NCBI GenBank assembly: GCA_029204225.1
Contig: CM055094.1
Location: forward strand, 26,548,541-26,612,540
From: Diphasiastrum complanatum
Lineage: Eukaryota > Streptophyta > Lycopodiopsida > Lycopodiales > Lycopodiaceae
Direction of reading: 5' to 3'
Length of the DNA: 64,000 nucleotides
The notes below the pieces were generated by a model. That model worked only from the letters and a program-made list of their open reading frames with translations, was not told where the DNA came from and did no database searches. The position numbers were made by a program, and so were the translations under genes. Below, in pieces: positions 17,498-24,930 of this stretch. Position 1 is the stretch's first letter, and every line of letters begins with the position of its first letter.

Positions 17498-18971
17498 CCT
17501 CGCACTTTTTGCATAAGTCGAGTTCAAGAGGGAGTGAAAACTGCAAACCTTGTCGTAGTTTTCGCACTTTTCGTAGAAGTCGAATTCAAGAGGGAGTGTG
17601 AACTACAAACTTTCTCGCACTTTTCGCACCAGAAAAGTTCAAGAGGGAGTTTGAACTTCAGTCTCGCACTTTTTGCAAAAGCATAGGGGCCATTTGCATA
17701 ACACATCGGGCTGGTGCCCCAACCATTTTGGGCAAAAACCTTATCAAAGGTAAGTGTATGCTGTAAAATAGTATGGTTTCAAGCTCAACTCATTGCAAAT
17801 TACTAAATGTTCTACTGTTTATGAAGTTATGAAGCTCTATATCATTGAATGAAGCATAACAAGATCACTACCTATTCGAATGTAATATGTTGTCCTTGAT
17901 TCTTACAATCAATAGACAAGATCCAGGGCAAATACGTATGACCTTGGAATATGGCGTTAGGGTTTGCTAGATTTCCTTTCAAAACCATTACTATATGGGT
18001 TATTATGGTGTTAACATGATATATTGCTCTTCAAGACCGATACTAGAAGGGTTTGTGGCTTATCACGTTAGAAAGACGATCATGACTACCTCTCAGAAAG
18101 AATCTTCAGCACATATTTAGGTATTATACTACACATACCCCTTGACACATATGCTACTATGTTCACAATTCTAAGAGCTGGTTGGGTACTCATAAACCGA
18201 AAACACTCAGTTTGTTCTTAAGCATTATTTAGGTCTTTCATCCTAATACTACTCTTTGCTTGAATTTGATATTGAAAAAACCATCTTCAAATTAGCATAA
18301 CGAAAATTAGGGTTTCTACATTGGAAAAAATAATAGTGATCGACTTATATGCAATGCTTGGACTCCAAGAAAGAACCATATACCTGTACACATAGAAGCA
18401 AAGCTTTACTACAAGCATTGTTTCATAGAGTCCATTGGCTACCAAGTCCGTTATTGGTACCAATTGGCTCAGTATGGCACAGATGTGCCCTGATACCGAC
18501 TTCTATGACCAAACCAAACCTTTTTCATTTTAGTGAATGATTATGGCTGCTTCATAAGATGTTGTTAGACGATTGTATTGTAACAATAGGATTACTTGCC
18601 TAAAACTGATCTCTGTGGTGGATGCCCTGATACGGTGATATTAGGGCAAGACCTACGACATGGTAAGATAATGGCAGGGCATATTGGACTAATAATGATC
18701 CATTTCAGTTAAGCTAGTAGCGAATCTTGTTTCGAACATGGATAACAACTGATGCTCAGCTTTGACACCTGTCTTCCTAACTTAACTAACTCGTGTGGTT
18801 TTGTTTTGTGAGATGGTCGCAAGTAACAGCTAAGTTTCCTAAAACTTGCTTCACTTTATGATACTCTATACTGTAAGTTTTTATACAGCTTTGTTTAAAC
18901 CTATTATGCTATAAGACGAAAGGATTCAAAAGGTTTGGTCTTGCCTTGTCAAGAGAGACTAAGTGAATTTG

Positions 18972-19064
<93 letters not shown>

Positions 19065-22000
19065 TATTGCCTGTTTCGAGACATGCCTACCACTCTCCGC
19101 TCTCTCATAGCCTATGAGGACCCACGATGTGTCGCTCTGATGGTACGTGAGATGTTCATACTACGGAGAGATTTATACGGGACACCCCAGCATTTTACTT
19201 CACAGCCATTGATTACTTCATTCTTTACTAGGCGGAGATCGCATGATTTGGTGCCTGAGGAGGAGGATTATGACGACGACGAGGATGCCACCCGCTCACA
19301 TACTCATAGAGATCAGAGATAGTGTACTTCCCACCATCTCGTTACTACCAGGATCACCAGACATCCTACGCAGAGACGTACTACTACACATGCTCACGCT
19401 CACAGACGACGCTGGCAGGATCCAGTGCTCTCTCATGATGTGGCTCACATTACATCTTTTTATAGCAGCAACACAGCAACAGCAGCAGCACAATTGTTGA
19501 TGCTTAGCTATCTGTTCCTTTCAGTACTATGATTCTGTTGATTTGATTTTTGAGCAAAATCTTTCCTACATGCGAAAGATTACCATTCCTTTTGACATAT
19601 ATCTTGAAAAGATTCTTATTATTGTAGGTTATCATAAACAAATTTAAAAATTGCAGTAAAAAAGTATACGTGTACATCTGACGAGTATAAGTACAATGAC
19701 TAACTTTTACCTCCTGAAATTCGCTCGGCAGAAACTGGAAATGGAAATCTTCAGAAAGTTTTTCCCGTCGCTCTCTGTGGTAAAGACTTAAAGATCCATA
19801 GATCGGCTCTGTGACATGCAGACACCAACAAGAAACTTGTTGAACCAAATCCTAAAAGTCCAAGCATTGTCATCTCTCCATTACAACAATCTATGTGCCA
19901 GCTACACGTCATCTCTCTGTTGATAAAGACTTAAAGAACCATAGATTGCCTCAGTGACATGCAGACACCAGCATGAAATTTGTTGAACCAAATCCCTCTC
20001 CATTAATCTACGTGCCAGCGACACGTCGTATATCTGCCTTGTCTTCGAAACTGATGTGTAATAAAATGCAGCTGACACAAAGGATGCTTTTCGCAGAAGT
20101 GAAAGGTTTTGCTCTTTCAAACCAACATAAACCAGACAAGGCATTTCCGCAATATGGAGAACAAAGCACCCTAAGCAAGCTCTGCTTTTAAAAGACTGAA
20201 AACTAAGAACAATCATCTAGTGATCAACAAAATAAAAGCCCAGGCCCCAAATGCCATTCATCAGCCAGTAAGATTTCTATAAAAAGGTTGTACAAGAGAG
20301 GAAAGTCCCCACACTTATCACAAATAAAAACTGTCCAAATAACCTTTCTTTGCAGAAACTCACCAGCTAAGCCAGCTTGCAGCTTTAGAGATAAACACTT
20401 CACTGCTATTCTTACACCACTGCAGTAAACAGCAAAGACATCATACTAAACATCAAGCCTTGTGAGAATAAAACCACCTCATCAAGAAGGGGACACCATA
20501 TCTAATGTGATCCCGCTTCTAGAACCATCTAACAATAATAGAAGCTATAAGAACAGGTCTGATTGCACCACCTGAAGGACGGTAGGAATGGGGCTGCTGG
20601 GACTCTCTGGCCACAGATGGTTGATCTTTCGTACTCCCAATTAAAAACGGGTTCATACACATGAAGAGGGGCAGGCCCCAAGTGCTGTTAAGAAAAAAAA
20701 TAAAGATAATTTGATTGTATGAAATAAAGAATGTACAACAATTGTATAGTTCTACATTACACCTCAATCTGACTAAATTCACCAGATTATCAATAAGAAG
20801 CAAAAAAAGTGATATCACACATTTGCATCCATCTGGCTAATTGATCTCAGATTGAAATATCCAAGTGGGCATACCTTAGAACTTCTATGTGTCTTACAGC
20901 TTTTATCTATACCTTGGAGCTTCTACTTTGCAAAGCTTCTAAATCATGGACATCAGTGAAAACTCTTCCAGAAGTACAAGGTCCTTCACAATTTGTAGCA
21001 TCATCCTTTCTTCCTTGTCGAAGATTTGCAAGGCGAAATTCTGCAAGGAATTGCAGATATGTAGGTAAGTCCTAAATCCTAATTCTATGAAAGTTCAGAT
21101 AAATAATCAAAATGACATTATCAACTGGAAGCCACATGTCATGAAAGGACCAGGAACAAGAATATATTCCTAGCAATCATCAAAACTGGTCATAGAAACC
21201 ATAATACTAGTATGTCTGAAGCTCGGAAGAGCCTTGCGTAATTGAGGAGGGGCACATCATGGAATCAAACTGGCAGTATGTGCACATAAACCTAAAACTC
21301 CATAGAGAAAAGACCAACAAAACTAAAGACCAACATTTCTATAACTCCTAGTAAAAGGGACTCTCTGGAAAAGCCAAAATTGATGACAGCTCTCAAGACT
21401 CGTAATCTATTTGAATACAGAATTTGTAAATGGTAGCAACACTGTGATGCTCCAAAATTCACTCAATTGAAACAAGACACTAGCAACTGACGGCGGCCCA
21501 TACCACAGGACTTACAGCTAACCTTCATTCTAGGTGCTTTAGAGTATACGGCAAATGCATACACTAACAAACTTAACCACATGAGATTCATGTCCCAAAG
21601 ATATACGCGAGTATTTGTCTTTCAGGGAAGCCTTGCTACACATTTAGAAGTCATTGGCAACCTTCACACTTTCCCAAACACATCCTGTAGCTCCACAGAG
21701 ACACCAAAGCAGGACGGTCTTAACTCTTTCTGAGTGAGACGGAATGACGTGCTCACCAGTTTCCACATCTGTGTCAGGTCCCTCAAAGATCTGATTTTGA
21801 AATTCTGGATGGGGAATACTATCATAGCGACCATACTTGAACTCATCTTTCAGCCAGTCTTCCTTATAGCACTGTAGTAATTCCCTCAAATGTGGCCATT
21901 GATCTACATTTTCATTTAGCTGCCAAGCACACAGAACAATGGAAAAAAGAGTTTTGTTAAGTGTCAAATATACATGGCCTAATCATAACATAAGAGGCAA

Positions 22001-23494
22001 ATAAACATCTGCAGCAAACAAGAACAGTGATTACAAACTCAAAAGCCACTACTGAGATTGGCTTGTTTGGGGTAGTGAATTGGCCTATCTTTGTTACAGG
22101 GACCTAAACCATACAAGTATATGGATGTGCTTGTCTAAAAAGGCCTTAAAATTTAAATCAAAAATAGCACAAGTTTCACTGAAATGGCAAATTATTATCT
22201 ATGGCTTTAAAGTTTATGTAATATTACAGAAAATCTGCCTGTACAACATATGTCAGGAGAGTTATGTTGAAAGCATGTTCAACTCTTAGTAAGCCACCGC
22301 TCAACTGGTAGCTAGTTTGCATATGCCTTGTGCTTCATCAGTTCTAAGTTAGAAAAGTTCTTTAACCATGTAGTCCCTGATGTCCAAAACATTTTATGTC
22401 TGTGGCTTTCAGGAACTCTTTTCCACCAGAATTCTCATGTTCTAGTTCGGATCATAAGCCAAACCTCTGACGAAAACGTCCAGAAATAAGAACATTGTCA
22501 AACCAGATGCTTAAGTGATGCACTTAATGTGCCAAACCTCTAATGAAAACGTCCAGAAATAAGAACATTGTCAGAAAAATGAACCAGATGCTTAAGTGAT
22601 GCACTTAATGTACCAGACATTTAACCGATACCGCTATAGTTGAGTTGAAAGACTTTAAATAATTTTTCAGATTTATCGTTCTTGTGTATCAACAAGGGAA
22701 GGGAGAGGAGACTTGAACTTTGGTTGAACCAGATGCAATTCTTTGGTCAGAATAACCTGCTAAACATCGTGGATGGGTAGTAGCATTACTATGTGAAGCA
22801 AAAATAGCGAAAGTTACAGTTGAAAGGCATCACATTCTCAGGGAGCTCCTTTTTCTGAAAATCCTCAGAGAGATTAATCCGACTGCTCCTTGAGAAAGCC
22901 ACATCATCCTTGCCAATCAGTTTTTGAAAGAAACCAGCATAATGCAGCTACCTGAAGCTTACCTCCCCTTTAAAAAGTTCTATAACTTCTTCCATTTCTC
23001 TCTTTGGATAGTTACTGCAGAGTTCGATGCTCCCAATTATCCAATTTTTCAAGAGCTACTAAGGTCTTACGTAAATTATCATTTGCAGGAATTGATATCC
23101 ATATTCGAAGGGAAATGCTGTTGAATTATTATGCGATTCAATTGTCGCCATGATCCTCTTAATCTTATGTTTTGAATTTGATTGCTGTTTTTCAAAACAT
23201 GCACCAAAGTGCCCCAATGTTGCAAAACTGAAAGTTCCAACTTCCCGGATGCATTGGAGGAATCAGTAAATAGTAAAATATATAATATTATCATCAGTTG
23301 ATTTTTTAAACTAAGAAGAGAAGTGATAATATCATAGAAAATAGATCGGTGTCCAAACCAATGCGAGCAAGCATACATTTGAGAGAGAGAGAGAGAGAGA
23401 GAGTCCTAACCAGAGGATCAAGGTCTGAGCTTGGAAACAATGAGGGATGGGGAACCTTTTTGAATCTATGTTCCCCATCGGACAAGTCGCCCAT
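4863..23494 (-). CDS. SPK1: SPIKE1-like DOCK-family guanine nucleotide exchange factor, N-terminal 621 codons
   Basis: Thirteen exons on the minus strand join with compatible phases into 1,863 nt (621 codons): 23411-23494, 21757-21919, 20913-21040, 20572-20684, 20364-20419, 19711-19808, 14902-15039, 10481-10786, 8854-9150, 7670-7837, 7367-7558, 7157-7200, 4863-4938. All have GT donors and AG acceptors. Diagnostic segments include [83 protein letters not shown] and [20 protein letters not shown]. In plants SPK1 activates ROP GTPases to drive WAVE/ARP2/3 actin assembly and cell shape. The DHR1 (C2-like, phosphoinositide-binding) domain begins near residue 470. The full protein is about 1,800 residues, so the middle and the catalytic DHR2 are not here. 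They may lie left of the window beyond another large intron, or be lost. No stop or frameshift was seen in the exons. Confidence 0.9.
4939..7156. other. SPK1 intron 12, with palindrome cluster and homopolymer runs
   Basis: A 2.2-kb AT-rich intron. It holds the ACGGTTC/GAACCGT palindrome cluster (5553-5890) and a T/G homopolymer patch near 6580-6650. It also has two related segments, 5440-5530 and 6440-6540, that share TCAACGA...CTTGA(A/C)TC...GACTC.AGAGTC, suggesting an old local duplication. No coding sequence is seen. Confidence 0.6.
5553..5890. repeat. Cluster of ACGGTTC/GAACCGT short inverted repeats
   Basis: Within about 340 bp the motif ACGGTTC or its complement occurs more than ten times. 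Two perfect or near-perfect palindromes stand out: 5562-5586 (11-bp arms, 3-nt loop) and 5609-5634 (26 bp, no loop). Similar GGTTCGAACC pairs are at 4088-4125. Confidence 0.8.
7157..7200 (-). CDS. SPK1: SPK1 exon 12 (residues 582-596)
   Basis: A 44-nt exon between ATTGCAG/GTTGTA and GCTCA/GTATGT. It encodes [14 protein letters not shown], matching 'VVVGYA.LPLS' of SPK1. It ends two bases into a codon that exon 13 completes as Gln. Confidence 0.85.
7367..7558 (-). CDS. SPK1: SPK1 exon 11, DHR1 core (residues 518-581)
   Basis: The acceptor is GTCTTGCAG/GGAATT and the donor is AAACCG/GTAATA. It encodes [20 protein letters not shown] and [20 protein letters not shown], the best conserved DHR1 strands. 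Confidence 0.9.
7670..7837 (-). CDS. SPK1: SPK1 exon 10, start of DHR1 (residues 462-517)
   Basis: The acceptor is GGTTGCAG/TTTCAT and the donor is ATAGAA/GTAAGT. It encodes [20 protein letters not shown] and [17 protein letters not shown], the first strands of the C2-like DHR1 domain. Confidence 0.9.
8854..9150 (-). CDS. SPK1: SPK1 exon 9 (residues 363-461)
   Basis: The acceptor is TTGACAG/GATCCG and the donor is GTCCGAT/GTAAGT. It encodes [20 protein letters not shown], followed by a low-complexity Ser/His-rich stretch before the DHR1 domain, as in other SPK1 proteins. Confidence 0.85.
10481..10786 (-). CDS. SPK1: SPK1 exon 8 (residues 261-362)
   Basis: The acceptor is TTCACAG/GTACAT and the donor is CTTCAG/GTACAT. 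It encodes [20 protein letters not shown] and [10 protein letters not shown], then a Gly/Ser/Pro-rich linker, then [20 protein letters not shown]. The length is 102 codons in phase 0. Confidence 0.9.
10787..12179. other. SPK1 intron 7, right part
   Basis: AT-rich sequence between exon 8 and the Copia D remnant. There is no gene. One short open frame at 11984-12205 on the plus strand overlaps the Copia remnant and has no recognisable domain. Confidence 0.5.
12190..12435 (-). pseudogene. Copia D reverse transcriptase/RNase H remnant
   Basis: On the minus strand the translation shows [20 protein letters not shown], an in-frame stop, then [16 protein letters not shown] and a short GYVDADG match to the start of RNase H. 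These are the conserved 'SL.YL..TRPD' and 'H....R.LRYL.GT' blocks of Copia pol. The fragment is non-functional. Confidence 0.7.
12534..12899 (-). pseudogene. Copia D gag fragment (UBN2-type)
   Basis: The 121-residue frame begins [20 protein letters not shown] and includes [19 protein letters not shown]. It has the typical layout of plant Copia Gag (the 'L.G.NY..W...M...L...LW..V' start). The nucleic-acid-binding zinc knuckle is missing, because the frame ends at the internal deletion. The homologous region at about 38,040-38,345 is on the plus strand. Confidence 0.7.
14489..14901. other. SPK1 intron 7, left part
   Basis: About 400 bp of AT-rich sequence between the Copia D LTR and exon 7. 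Nothing is recognised. Confidence 0.5.
14902..15039 (-). CDS. SPK1: SPK1 exon 7 (residues 215-260)
   Basis: The acceptor is TGTATCAG/GAGACA and the donor is GAACCT/GTAAGT, in phase 0 at both ends. It encodes [18 protein letters not shown] and SVYSRKEP, a signature of plant SPK1. Introns of about 4.7 kb (upstream) and 4.1 kb (downstream) flank it, both carrying transposable-element debris. Confidence 0.9.
16699..16775. repeat. (CT)n microsatellite
   Basis: About 77 bp of uninterrupted CT on the plus strand, within SPK1 intron 6. No LINE tail motif is next to it. Confidence 0.95.
17448..17495. repeat. (TA)n microsatellite
   Basis: About 48 bp of alternating TA immediately upstream of the GCACTTTT minisatellite. 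Confidence 0.95.
17497..17690. repeat. Minisatellite, about 50-60 bp unit, three and a half copies
   Basis: Units begin TCGCACTTTT(T/C)G(C/T)A and contain TTCAAGAGGGAGT followed by (G)TGAACT or similar. Starts are near 17498, 17559, 17616 and 17667. Copies are diverged, so the array is old. Confidence 0.8.
18976..19062. repeat. (CT)n microsatellite abutting a LINE fragment
   Basis: About 87 bp of pure CT. The LINE coding sequence starts with TATTATTGCCTGTTTC directly at its 3' edge. Confidence 0.95.
19063..19500 (+). mobile_element. LINE 3' fragment, same family as the element at 899-3796
   Basis: The frame [38 protein letters not shown] and [11 protein letters not shown] matches the LINE at about 3150-3350 (HCLFRDTPVTLRSLLGYE, ALMIREMFILRQDL, ITSFFSRRRRRD). 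An in-frame stop follows near 19320, but the Arg/His-rich tail and a final ITSFYS are still recognisable to about 19470. The fragment is severely 5'-truncated and in an intron. Confidence 0.8.
19711..19808 (-). CDS. SPK1: SPK1 exon 6 (residues 182-214)
   Basis: The acceptor is GTCACAG/AGCCGA and the donor is CAGGAG/GTAAAA. It encodes [20 protein letters not shown] then [14 protein letters not shown] decayed tandem copy of its 5' half and acceptor lies upstream at 19913-20034. Confidence 0.9.
19771..20034 (-). repeat. 142-bp tandem duplication of the exon 6 splice-acceptor region
   Basis: Copy A (19771-19912) holds the functional acceptor and the 5' half of exon 6. Copy B (19913-20034) holds a diverged version, with acceptor-like CACTGAG followed by GCAATCTATGGTTC, then loses the exon frame. 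Shared landmarks are TGACATGCAGACACCA and TTGTTGAACCAAATCC. Confidence 0.85.
20364..20419 (-). CDS. SPK1: SPK1 exon 5 (residues 163-182)
   Basis: A 56-nt micro-exon between CTGCAG/TGG and TTAGCTG/GTGAGT. It encodes [20 protein letters not shown], matching the SPK1 'SGLKISVRVLSL.FQ.GLVE' strand. It is found only by demanding phase continuity (2 in, 1 out). Confidence 0.8.
20572..20684 (-). CDS. SPK1: SPK1 exon 4 (residues 126-163)
   Basis: The acceptor is CTTAACAG/CACTTG and the donor is TTCAG/GTGGTG. It encodes [20 protein letters not shown] then GQRVP, equivalent to the 'LP.YEP.FDWENER..I.GQR.P' block of SPK1. It ends two bases into a codon. Confidence 0.85.
20913..21040 (-). CDS. SPK1: SPK1 exon 3 (residues 83-125)
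   Basis: The acceptor is CCTTGCAG/AATTTC and the donor is CCAAG/GTATAG. It encodes [15 protein letters not shown] through [12 protein letters not shown], matching the SPK1 'E.RLA......SGR.F.D' region. The phase fits exon 2. Confidence 0.85.
21041..21756. other. SPK1 intron 2
   Basis: A 716-bp intron between exons 2 and 3 with ordinary AT-rich sequence and no element recognised. Confidence 0.6.
21757..21919 (-). CDS. SPK1: SPK1 exon 2 (residues 29-83)
   Basis: The acceptor is TTGGCAG/CTAAATG and the donor is ACTG/GTGAGC. It encodes [20 protein letters not shown] and later [15 protein letters not shown], the most conserved N-terminal block of plant SPK1. It ends one base into a codon. Confidence 0.9.
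22458..22618. repeat. Tandem duplication of about 75-85 bp
   Basis: Two copies of GCCAAACCTCT(G/A)A(C/T)GAAAACG, then AAATAAGAACATTGTC, then CCAGATGCTTAAGTGATGCA. The second copy has a short insertion (AGAAAAATGA). Confidence 0.9.
23381..23402. repeat. Short (GA)n tract near the exon 1 donor
   Basis: About 22 bp of GA on the plus strand, i.e. a pyrimidine run on the SPK1 strand about 8 nt downstream of the exon 1 donor. Confidence 0.85.
23411..23494 (-). CDS. SPK1: SPK1 exon 1 (residues 1-28)
   Basis: It starts at ATG (23494-23492) and reads [20 protein letters not shown], ending ...SSDLDPL before GTTAGG. It aligns with the known SPK1 start (a short acidic stretch, then FRK.P). The frame is open upstream of the ATG, and an AG lies just 2 nt before it, so a 5' UTR intron is likely. 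Confidence 0.8.
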
Positions 23495-24079
23495 ACCTGC
23501 AAATATCGCCAATAATGTCACACAGCTGCTCAAACCTGTTTCAGAATGTGCCCCGCCCACAAAATTAAAAGGATTGATTCCTTCAAGAAACACCCTCACA
23601 GGCAGAAACAGAAGCAAATGGGTCTGCACTATAATTTCTTCCCAAGAGGAAAAAATTGAATTCTCTGCGCTTTGATACCTGTAGATTGAGCAGATCCAAG
23701 AGACCAATACTATATAACCCACATTTGCATTGTATGTTCCTTAACAGCTAAACCCATGCGATTCTTCGACTAGTCTTGGAAGCCTTCAGGTTGATCTCTG
23801 CAGAATGTACTACTCTATGTTCACCTCTTACTAATCCTTGGAGTTCTGAATTTCATTATAGTGTAGAATGATCGCAAACCCACTAATGATCCAGCAAAAA
23901 ATAAACACAGGTCGCATTTTTACTGTAGTTTCTCTCCCTTTCTGTCCTCTGCAACTCTGATGAAGTGTTTCCTACTTCATAATCCCTGCCTTGAGTGTGC
24001 AGGACCTATCATCATACAGCTTTGCTGTCCCTTACTTGGGTTGCAAGCTGCCTTGCTTTGCTATGCTTAGGTTATCTTC

Positions 24080-24540
24080 GCTGCTCTCAGACCCCACCAG
24101 CACCACTTCTGCAATCATCAGCAGCAAAGGAAGCCCCCCCACACACACACACGAACCCCCATCATCATTTTTCATTTCTCATCTTCCCTTTCCAGATCCC
24201 CCTTCCTCCGACCGGAAGCCAGATCTCACGGTTTGATGGAACTCCTCCAAGCTGCTCCGGGCTTCTGCCTACTACTCCTAAGTGCGCCTGACTGTGTGGG
24301 TGGGTCCCCCTTTTCCTTGCTTTCCTGCTGCTGCTCCTTTTGCCTGGCTTTGGAGACTACCGCCCACCAACCCAACTGCAAGCCACCATTCTTCCTGCTC
24401 TGCTCCTTGATCGATCGTCCCTCAGAACTCTCTGCTGCTGCTCCTGCTCCTGCTCCTCCCCCTCCTTCTGCGTTACATCGCGGTCTCTTCACTGCAGCCT
24501 ACGCGTTCTACACTGTGGAGAGAGAGAGAGAGAGTTTTTT
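24080..24540 (-). promoter_or_regulatory. Probable SPK1 5' UTR exon/promoter-proximal region
   Basis: This is the only GC-rich island near SPK1. It lies 0.6-1.0 kb upstream of the start codon and on the SPK1 strand has purine- and CAG-rich text plus a (CT)n run (GA at 24518-24534 on the plus strand). An acceptor-like TTTGCAG two bases before the ATG implies an upstream non-coding exon, which would fit here. No convincing TATA box or start site was identified, so this is an inference. Confidence 0.3.
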
Positions 24541-24555
24541 AACCAGTGGGTACTT

Positions 24556-24930
24556 CTACTTTTGAATTATTATCCGGAGGTTATCCTCAGAAACTACCAG
24601 ATTATGTCGCTTTATCTGGTGAATAATTACTTTACATTGTCCGGAGGTTCTTCGCAGGAACCAGTGAGAGAGAGAGAGAGAATCGAACCAGTGGATAAAG
24701 ACCCCTTTCGATTGTCCGGAGGGTATCATGAAAAGCTAGCGGATTACGTTTTTTGCTTTTGTGGACTGGTCCCGATATTAAGCTTTACTCGGAGGTCTGT
24801 GTCAAGATCCGTTGGGTTCTAGTGTCACCTAAGCAACACGTGATGCATAAAGGGTATAGGAGGCACGGGTAAGATATTGACCCATTGGGTAGATTTCACT
24901 TTAGATTACCCGGAGGTATGTGTCAAGATC
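24556..24930. repeat. Degenerate direct repeats around CCGGAGG
   Basis: Four CCGGAGG cores (about 24573, 24639, 24716, 24910) plus a related CTCGGAGGTC near 24790. They are preceded by (A)CCAGTGG or CCCATTGGG and, in the last two, followed by TGTGTCAAGATCC(G/T)TTGGGTT. The spacing is roughly 65-120 bp. Confidence 0.65.

Larger units (their letters stand above)
15040..19710. other. SPK1 intron 6 (4.7 kb) with repeats and a LINE fragment
   Basis: Non-coding, AT-rich. It contains (CT)n at 16699-16775, (TA)n at 17448-17495, a GCACTTTT minisatellite at 17497-17690, (CT)n at 18976-19062 and a LINE 3' fragment at 19063-19500 that ends only about 200 bp from exon 6. Confidence 0.7.
21920..23410. other. 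SPK1 intron 1
   Basis: A 1.49-kb intron. It contains a direct duplication at 22458-22618 and ends near a short (GA)n at 23381-23402 just inside the donor side. Confidence 0.6.

Noticed and set aside
17299-17601. Open frames with Tyr-Ile repeats
   Set aside because: These are translations of the (TA)n tract.
19902-20216. A 104-residue minus-strand frame containing an exon 6-like peptide
   Set aside because: It is the decayed duplicate of exon 6 plus intron. Phase continuity uses the 19711-19808 exon instead.
23306-23722. A 138-residue uninterrupted frame as the full first SPK1 product
   Set aside because: Only residues from [11 protein letters not shown] up to LDPL match SPK1. The upstream part is non-conserved and an acceptor sits just before the ATG; the downstream part is (CT)n intron.
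24226-24565. Open frames on both strands in the GC-rich region upstream of SPK1
   Set aside because: Composition-driven (CTG/CAG-rich) frames without domains. The region is better explained as 5' UTR or promoter.
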